From positions 1 through 11,771 of the forward strand of contig JAEXBK010000051.1 in NCBI GenBank assembly GCA_023394035.1: a stretch of DNA of 11,771 nt, read 5' to 3'. Position numbers and translations under genes: made by a program. Shown here in pieces: positions 7,603-11,771 of the stretch. The notes under the pieces were generated by a model that was given only the letters and a program-made list of their open reading frames with translations, made no database searches and had not been told where the DNA came from. Each line of letters starts with the position of its first letter. The stretch's first letter is position 1. This stretch comes from Bacillota bacterium. Its GTDB lineage: Bacteria > Bacillota > Clostridia > Peptostreptococcales > Anaerovoracaceae.

Positions 7603-8316
7603 CTAAGCTGTAGCTTTTTTGGCACCCTTACGAGACTTTTTGTCTTTCTTGGAATTGAGTTCTTTTCTGAGTTTGCTGAATCTGATATTGAAGAATATCT
7701 GAGTAAACTGAGAAATAAACCAGTAAATCGCAAGACCTGCCGGATAAGATCTCGCCATCCAAAGGATCATGATAGGAAATACGTACTTCATAGCATTCAT
7801 CATGCCGTTTGCTCCCTGAGCCGAATTCAGATTATTCTGCTGCGACATTGAGAATGAGAAGAACGTAGCTATACCCGAAAGTATAGGAAGAATCCATGGA
7901 TCCGGTTGGCTTAAGTCCTTTATCCATAAAAAAGTTTCGTGAGCGCCGAAAACGATGCTCTCATCGCTTATGTAATTAAGCGGATATCTGAGCAGCCCGA
8001 AAAGACCGCCGATGATTATTATTTGAATAATCGTAGGGAAACATCCGGCCATAGGGTTGAAGCCGGATTCTCTTTGGAGCTCAGCTATCTTTTGATTCAT
8101 CGTTTCTTTGTCATTTGCGTATTTTCTCTGTATCTCCTGCATCTTAGGCTGGAGCTCGGACATGCCTGCAGTTGACATGATCTGCTTTTTGTAAAGCGGA
8201 TACATGGCAAATCTGATACCGACAGAAAGTACTACTATCGCAATCCAGTAATGTCCCGTGAGATTATAGAGAAATGACAAAACAAGACCCAAAGGTGTTG
8301 CTATTAATTTTGTCAT
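7603..8316 (-). CDS. yidC: Membrane protein insertase YidC (Oxa1 family)
   Basis: YidC inserts and folds membrane proteins, alone or with SecYEG. The 237-residue protein has the 60K/Oxa1 core. A first long hydrophobic segment (about 23-42) contains the conserved groove arginine Arg35 in VGIRFAMYPLYKKQ. A cytoplasmic coiled hairpin follows (SELQPKMQEIQRKYANDKET, about 53-72). Further hydrophobic segments lie near 92-110, 131-148 and 167-190. FNPMAGCFPTIIQ (86-98) is the family signature before the second segment. The tail is basic (KKDKKSRKGAKK), which helps ribosome binding. There is no lipobox or cleavable signal, unlike the bacilli SpoIIIJ type. GGAGGA lies nine bases before the ATG and overlaps the end of yidD. 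Gap to yidD: 16 bases. Confidence 0.95.
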   Translation of the reverse strand: MTKLIATPLGLVLSFLYNLTGHYWIAIVVLSVGIRFAMYPLYKKQIMSTAGMSELQPKMQEIQRKYANDKETMNQKIAELQRESGFNPMAGCFPTIIQIIIIGGLFGLLRYPLNYISDESIVFGAHETFLWIKDLSQPDPWILPILSGIATFFSFSMSQQNNLNSAQGANGMMNAMKYVFPIMILWMARSYPAGLAIYWFISQFTQIFFNIRFSKLRKELNSKKDKKSRKGAKKATA

Positions 8317-8332
8317 AGGTTTGGTTCCTCCG

Positions 8333-8563
8333 TTATTTCAAAGGGTCATAGCCTCCGGGATTACCGGGATGACACTTCAAAATTCGTTTAATACCTAAAT
8401 AACTACCTTTTATCGGACCATATTTCGTGAGAGCCTGTATAAAATATGTCGAACAGGTAGGATAAAACCGGCATGTATTCGGTAAAAGAGGTGAAATAAA
8501 CAGCTGATAAAATCTGATTGGTATTATCAGTATCCAGCTTAAAAACTTGCTTATGTATTTCAT
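8333..8563 (-). CDS. yidD: Membrane protein insertion efficiency factor YidD
   Basis: YidD is a small inner-face membrane-associated protein that aids YidC-dependent insertion. The 76 residues begin with an amphipathic hydrophobic helix (about 1-25). Next come the family motif CRFYPTCSTY (31-40, Cys31 and Cys37) and the tail CHPGNPGGYDPL (64-75). The ATG overlaps the rnpA stop as ATGA. There is no well-placed ribosome binding site (GGAG is 13 bases away), so translation is likely coupled to rnpA. Placement between rnpA and yidC is the standard arrangement. Confidence 0.95.
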   Translation of the reverse strand: MKYISKFLSWILIIPIRFYQLFISPLLPNTCRFYPTCSTYFIQALTKYGPIKGSYLGIKRILKCHPGNPGGYDPLK

Positions 8564-8901
8564 CTTTTTGGAATTACTCCGATTTTCTTGAGTGATGTTC
8601 TGATTGATTTAGATACATCATGCTGCTTTTTGCCGTTTATAGTGTTTCTCGCAATAAATATAAGGTCAAAGCCTGTTGATATCTCATCAGTTATGAGTCT
8701 CAGGCTTTCCTTCATAAGTCTTCTGGCTCTGTTTCTATGAACACTGTTTCCGACTTTCTTGCTCGCAAGAAATGCTGTCCTGTTGATCTGCATGCCGTTT
8801 TTTTTATAAAAAACTACGACATACCTGTCAGCAGTCGATTTTCCCTTATTGTATATAAGGTTAAAATCAGCCTTTTTTCTTAACACATTCGGCCTTAACA
8901 T
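8560..8901 (-). CDS. rnpA: Ribonuclease P protein component
   Basis: RnpA is the protein cofactor of the RNase P ribozyme, which removes tRNA 5' leaders. The 113 residues are of usual length and very basic. They carry the RNR signature KVGNSVHRNRARRLMKE (49-65) and the N-terminal LRKKADFNLIYNKGK, typical of the family. It starts 8 bases after the rpmH stop with only a weak site (AAGTGA), pointing to coupling with rpmH translation. The RNase P RNA gene is not in this window. Confidence 0.95.
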   Translation of the reverse strand: MLRPNVLRKKADFNLIYNKGKSTADRYVVVFYKKNGMQINRTAFLASKKVGNSVHRNRARRLMKESLRLITDEISTGFDLIFIARNTINGKKQHDVSKSIRTSLKKIGVIPKR

Positions 8902-8909
8902 AATTTCAC

Positions 8910-9044
8910 TTATGCTGACAGTTTCTTTCTGCCCTTTGTTCTTCTTCTCTTGAGAACGTTTCTGCCGTTCTTTGTTGCCATTCTCTTTCTGAAGCCGTGT
9001 TCCTTCATTCTCTGCCTGACTTTAGGCTGAAAAGTCTGTTTCAT
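8910..9044 (-). CDS. rpmH: 50S ribosomal protein L34
   Basis: I translated 44 residues from the ATG at 9044: MKQTFQPKVRQRMKEHGF, then RKRMATKNGRNVLKRRR, ending GRKKLSA. This is a full-length L34, a small, extremely basic protein of the large ribosomal subunit. GAGGAGGT lies seven bases upstream. Another ATG at 9049 runs at once into a stop and is not used. It is the first gene of the leftward rpmH-rnpA-yidD-yidC-jag operon and has a strong promoter. Confidence 0.97.
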   Translation of the reverse strand: MKQTFQPKVRQRMKEHGFRKRMATKNGRNVLKRRRTKGRKKLSA

Positions 9045-9075
9045 TACATTTACCTCCTCTTTGTAAATTATCCTT

Positions 9076-9097
9076 CACTATCTGAATTTCAATAGTG
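9076..9097 (-). promoter_or_regulatory. Hairpin in the rpmH leader
   Basis: CACTAT and ATAGTG form a 6-pair stem around a 10-base loop within the predicted 5' leader of rpmH, about 13 bases before its ribosome binding site. There is no T run, so it is not a terminator. It could take part in feedback control by L34 or simply protect the message; nothing in the sequence decides this. Confidence 0.35.
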
Positions 9098-9108
9098 CAT
9101 ACCAAATA

Positions 9109-9137
9109 ATTTTATATTGAATCGCTGAAATTGTCAA
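9109..9137 (-). promoter_or_regulatory. rpmH operon promoter (sigma-A type)
   Basis: On the minus strand a perfect TTGACA (9137-9132) is followed after 17 bases by TAAAAT (9114-9109, five of six to TATAAT). Transcription would start near 9102, giving a leader of about 58 bases. This is the best promoter in the window and fits a highly expressed ribosomal protein operon. Confidence 0.82.
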
Positions 9138-9246
9138 CTGTTTCTAACCTCATGTTGTTATTCTGTGATAATTAGTCATAGTCATGACCAAATAACATGG
9201 TTTAAAATTTTATTAATTATTAACATTGTTGATTGTTTTGATAAAG

Positions 9247-9267
9247 TTATCCACAGGCTGAGGATAA
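9247..9267. other. DnaA-box pair, head to head
   Basis: A perfect DnaA box TTATCCACA lies on the plus strand at 9247-9255. After a 3-base spacer a one-mismatch box, TTATCCTCA, lies on the minus strand (9267-9259). The two form an inverted repeat. Weaker matches follow: TTATCCTAA on the minus strand at 9321-9313 and TTATTTACA on the plus strand at 9338-9346, two mismatches each. Confidence 0.85.
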
Positions 9268-9307
9268 GTCTTTTAATTATTTGTTTTCAATTCATATAAC
9301 TTTGCAC

Positions 9308-9336
9308 TTGTTTTAGGATAACTTATTTTGTACAAT
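9308..9336 (+). promoter_or_regulatory. Candidate dnaA promoter
   Basis: TACAAT (9331-9336, five of six to the -10 consensus) has a weak TTGTTT 17 bases upstream (9308-9313). The expected start near 9343 would give a leader of about 28 bases. A degenerate DnaA box lies in the spacer and another just downstream of the -10, so DnaA could repress its own gene, as known in other bacteria. Confidence 0.5.
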
Positions 9337-9370
9337 GTTATTTACAAGAATAAGGAGCATCTGACAAGTA

Positions 9371-10738
9371 ATGAACAAAAATGATCTATGGAAGCAGGTT
9401 CTCAGCGATATTGAAACGAAGAGTATCGTTACACCTATTGCTTTTAATCAGTTTATAAAACCTAATTCGATCTTTGATATTCAGGAAAATCCTTCTATTA
9501 TATATCTTTCATCAAATACAAATGCTTTTATTATAAGAATAATAAAGGAAAGATATATTCATGTAATGGAAGAAGGCTTCAGAAACGTAACCGGAAAAGA
9601 TTACAGGGTTATAGTGAAGCACAGGGATGAATACAATGAAAAACACAAAGTGATATCTGCGGATAATCGCTCTGTTGCTTTTGTTCCGGATTTTTCAGGA
9701 GAATTTTCAAAGGAAAAGATATTCAACCCTAAATATACTTTTGATAACTTTGTAGTAGGAGAATGTAATAATTTAGCTTATTCCGCATGTCTTGCCATAG
9801 CCCAGGATGCGACAGACGCATTTAATCCTCTTTTTATATACGGAAAATCAGGTCTCGGCAAAACACATCTGATGAACGCTATCGGCATTTATATGCTCAC
9901 ATATCATTCTGACATGAGAATACTATATGTATCATCAGAAACCTTTACAAATGATTTCATCAAAGCTCTCCAGAACGGAAAAATAAGCGAATTCAAAGCA
10001 AAATACAGAAAAGCCGATGTTCTTTTGATAGACGATATTCAATTTTTAGAGGGAAAAGAGGAAACGCAGGGAGAATTTTTCCATACCTTCAATACTCTCT
10101 ACGAAGAAAAAAAGCTTATAATAATTTCGAGCGACAGACCGCCTAACAAATTGAGTAAGCTTGATGAACGGTTAAGATCGAGATTTCAGTGGAATCTTAT
10201 AACAGACATACAGCCGCCTGATTACGAAACGAGGGTTGCCATACTTCTCAAGAATGCAGAGAATATGGACATAAAGGTAAACGACGAGGTTTACAATATA
10301 ATCTGTATGATCGCGGAAAAAATTAAAGATAACATAAGAGAGCTTGAAGGAGCTTTTTCAAGGCTCGTTACTTTCTCAAAGATGATGGGGCAGCCTCTCG
10401 ATATATCCTTTGCAAAGACAACACTAAAGGATATATTCATAGCCGGCGACGATATAACTCCGGAAAAAATTAAATCATCCGTAGCAAAATATTACAAAAT
10501 CAAAATATCGGATCTTGACTCGGAAACGAGGAAAAACAGCATAGCATATCCTCGCCAGATAGCAATGTACCTGTGCAGAAGTATGACCGATTTATCTCTT
10601 CCGAAGATAGGTAAACTATTCGGAGATAAGCATTATTCCACAGTAAAACACGGCTGCGACAAGATAGAGGATGAACTGAAAACGGATGCTCACCTGAGAG
10701 ACGAAATAGACAGCATCAAAGATATCATAAGCGGTTAA
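9371..10738 (+). CDS. dnaA: Chromosomal replication initiator protein DnaA
   Basis: DnaA is the AAA+ ATPase that binds DnaA boxes, assembles a filament and opens oriC. It has 455 residues. Domain I is about 1-78 and includes Trp7. A short linker (about 80-108) precedes the AAA+ core, with Walker A GKSGLGKTHL (158-167), Walker B VLLIDDIQFL (217-226), sensor 1 IISSDRPP (251-258), the arginine-finger box LDERLRSRF (264-272) and sensor 2 NIRELEGAF (331-339). Domain IV is the helix-turn-helix DNA-binding domain ending in GDKHYSTVKHGCDKI (418-432). This signature is unusual: most DnaA proteins have GGRDHTTV here. The in-frame TGA three codons upstream fixes the ATG at 9371 as the earliest start. 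AAGGAG lies 13 bases from it, longer than ideal. Confidence 0.98.
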   Translation: MNKNDLWKQVLSDIETKSIVTPIAFNQFIKPNSIFDIQENPSIIYLSSNTNAFIIRIIKERYIHVMEEGFRNVTGKDYRVIVKHRDEYNEKHKVISADNRSVAFVPDFSGEFSKEKIFNPKYTFDNFVVGECNNLAYSACLAIAQDATDAFNPLFIYGKSGLGKTHLMNAIGIYMLTYHSDMRILYVSSETFTNDFIKALQNGKISEFKAKYRKADVLLIDDIQFLEGKEETQGEFFHTFNTLYEEKKLIIISSDRPPNKLSKLDERLRSRFQWNLITDIQPPDYETRVAILLKNAENMDIKVNDEVYNIICMIAEKIKDNIRELEGAFSRLVTFSKMMGQPLDISFAKTTLKDIFIAGDDITPEKIKSSVAKYYKIKISDLDSETRKNSIAYPRQIAMYLCRSMTDLSLPKIGKLFGDKHYSTVKHGCDKIEDELKTDAHLRDEIDSIKDIISG

Positions 10739-10808
10739 AATAACTTCAACATACTTATTACCCGGGCTTCTTTGATAAATAAAGTTGATATTTAAGACAA
10801 AGATCGGG

Positions 10809-10826
10809 TTATCCACAGTTTCCACA
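10809..10826 (+). other. DnaA boxes in the dnaA-dnaN gap
   Basis: A perfect TTATCCACA (10809-10817) is followed with no spacer by GTTTCCACA (10818-10826, two mismatches) in the same orientation. Adjacent same-direction boxes next to an AT-rich run are the layout of the Bacillus subtilis unwinding side of oriC. Confidence 0.85.
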
Positions 10827-10833
10827 GTATATA

Positions 10834-10866
10834 CTACTAATAATACTAAATAAATATATTAATAAA
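10834..10866 (+). other. Probable DNA unwinding element with DnaA-trio-like repeats
   Basis: Seven bases after the second DnaA box, five trinucleotides in register read CTA CTA ATA ATA CTA (10834-10848). Their complement, 3' to 5', is GAT GAT TAT TAT GAT; the GAT units match the DnaA-trio element on which the DnaA filament loads onto single-stranded DNA. An almost pure A/T run continues to 10866. The order box, box, trios, AT run corresponds to the basal unwinding system known in Bacillota. Confidence 0.75.
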
Positions 10867-10889
10867 GATAGGCAAACGAGGAGGTTTTT

Positions 10890-11771
10890 ATGAAATTCAG
10901 CTGCAGTCAACAGGATCTTAATAAAGCGCTTAATATCGTATCAAAGGCGGTAAGTGTAAGAACAACAATTCCTACACTTAAGGGTATCCTTATAGAAGCA
11001 AAAGAAGATCAAATAATCCTTACGGCTTCCGATATGGATATAACAATCGAAAATAAAATGGAAGCACGAGTTGAAGAATCAGGATCAATAGTTGTTCCTG
11101 CAAAATTATTCGGAGATATTATAAGAAAGCTTCCGAACGGAGATGTATATATAGATGTGGAAAACGAAAAACTGACCGTAAAGTGCCTTAACTCTGAATT
11201 TGTTATAGTAGGAATGCCGGCTGACGAATTTCCTAACATAAGAAATACAGAAGAAACAGCTGACGAAGTTGTCTTTGATAAGACAATATTCAACAGCATG
11301 ATCAAAAAAACTTCCTTTGCTGCAAGTATTGACAATACAAAAGGCGTAATTACAGGTATTTTGATAGAATTAAATAAAGAAGAACTTAAATTTGTAACCA
11401 TTGACGGCTACAGAATGGCTATAGCAAAAGAAAAGGTAAGTGGAGTAAAAGAAGAAAAAGTCATTATTTCGGCAAAAATAATGAACGAAATATCAAAAAT
11501 ACTTACTGAAACAGAAGGAAGAATAGACGGAGATCTTACCCTTTTGACAGACAATAAGAGTGCTGTCATAAAACTTGGAAATATAAGAATCGTATCGAGA
11601 CTTATTGCCGGAGAGTTCATAAAATATGCTGATATAGTTCCTAAACAATCATCTATAGAAGTAAAGGTCAGCAAATCAAAGCTCGCTGAATGCGTAGAAC
11701 GTGCTTCACTTCTTTCAAAAGAAGGAAAAAACAATCTCATAAAGCTTGCTATCAGAGAAAATGTTATGACT
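10890..11771 (+). CDS. dnaN: DNA polymerase III beta subunit (sliding clamp), N-terminal part
   Basis: DnaN forms the ring-shaped dimer that holds DNA polymerase III and many repair proteins on DNA. I translated 294 residues from the ATG at 10890 to the window edge; the full protein is usually about 370. Recognisable family segments are IVSKAVSVRTTIPTLKGILI (16-35), LTASDMDITIE (44-54), VVPAKLFGDIIRKLP (68-82), GMPADEFPNI (108-117) and TIDGYRMAIAKE, the clamp motif before the third domain. GAGGAGG lies five bases upstream of the ATG. It follows dnaA by 151 bases. I see no clear promoter of its own in that gap, and it may be cotranscribed with dnaA. Confidence 0.97.
   Translation, partial: MKFSCSQQDLNKALNIVSKAVSVRTTIPTLKGILIEAKEDQIILTASDMDITIENKMEARVEESGSIVVPAKLFGDIIRKLPNGDVYIDVENEKLTVKCLNSEFVIVGMPADEFPNIRNTEETADEVVFDKTIFNSMIKKTSFAASIDNTKGVITGILIELNKEELKFVTIDGYRMAIAKEKVSGVKEEKVIISAKIMNEISKILTETEGRIDGDLTLLTDNKSAVIKLGNIRIVSRLIAGEFIKYADIVPKQSSIEVKVSKSKLAECVERASLLSKEGKNNLIKLAIRENVMT

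Larger units (their letters stand above)
9045..9370. other. rpmH-dnaA intergenic region, upstream part of oriC
   Basis: This non-coding stretch of 326 bases holds the rpmH promoter and leader (9049-9137), an AT-rich segment (about 9189-9250), a DnaA-box pair (9247-9267), weaker boxes (9313-9321 and 9338-9346), the dnaA promoter and the dnaA ribosome binding site. The position between rpmH and dnaA, with genes diverging on both sides, matches the upstream origin half known in Bacillus. It also contains GTCATGAC (9181-9188), a small perfect palindrome of unknown meaning. Confidence 0.85.

Noticed and set aside
7603..8316. YidC lacking a lipoprotein signal as a truncated gene
   Set aside because: The conserved core, including Arg35 and all later segments, is complete, the ribosome binding site is good, and short signal-less YidC proteins are normal in Clostridia.
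9068..9076. TTATCCTTC as a DnaA box
   Set aside because: Three mismatches to TTATCCACA and it lies in the rpmH leader.
9164..9171. TGTGATAA as a reverse DnaA box
   Set aside because: One base is missing relative to the 9-base consensus, so the spacing is wrong.
10616..10825. Minus-strand open frame across the dnaA 3' end and the gap
   Set aside because: It overlaps the DnaA C-terminal signature and DnaA boxes, and has no ribosome binding site or recognisable motif.
11009..11740. Minus-strand open frames over dnaN
   Set aside because: They are shadows of the dnaN coding frame, which translates cleanly from 10890 to the window end.

Overview
This window is the chromosomal replication origin region of a low-GC Gram-positive bacterium, most likely an anaerobe of class Clostridia (phylum Bacillota). 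The evidence is the classical Bacillota order rpmH-rnpA-yidD-yidC-jag-mnmE-mnmG-rsmG-parA-parB on one side of the origin and dnaA-dnaN on the other. AGA- and ATA-rich codon use, strong AGGAGG-type ribosome binding sites, a short YidC without a signal peptide, and formate-tetrahydrofolate ligase (an enzyme typical of anaerobes with folate one-carbon metabolism) fit this. The genus cannot be fixed from the sequence alone.

Layout. Everything left of about 9050 is on the minus strand and everything right of 9370 is on the plus strand, so all genes point away from the origin and are co-oriented with the outgoing forks. From left to right: fhs (1-766, cut by the window edge); parB and parA (870-2536, overlapping); a short intergenic region with two parS centromere sites (2612-2651); rsmG, mnmG and mnmE (2670-6677), genes for ribosome and tRNA modification; a Rho-independent terminator (6692-6720) placed directly before the mnmE ribosome binding site; then jag/khpB, yidC, yidD, rnpA and rpmH (6731-9044), genes for membrane protein insertion, RNase P and ribosomal protein L34. 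The 326-base gap 9045-9370 carries the divergent rpmH and dnaA promoters, an AT-rich stretch and a DnaA-box cluster. dnaA (9371-10738) is followed by a 151-base gap with a second DnaA-box cluster, trinucleotide repeats resembling a DnaA-trio and an AT-rich run, which together look like the unwinding site. dnaN (10890 onward) is cut by the right edge.

How it works together. DnaA should bind boxes on both sides of its own gene and most likely opens the duplex in the dnaA-dnaN gap. DnaN is the sliding clamp of the resulting forks. ParB should load at parS about 6.6 kb left of the dnaA start and, with the ParA ATPase, segregate the new origins. The other genes belong to translation and membrane biogenesis and are grouped here by a very old conserved order.

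I do not see a new defence, mobile or metabolic system. There is no insertion sequence, CRISPR array, tRNA or rRNA gene. The points worth a second look are regulatory: the origin architecture, the tandem parS sites in the parAB promoter region, the terminator before mnmE, and an atypical DNA-recognition signature in DnaA.
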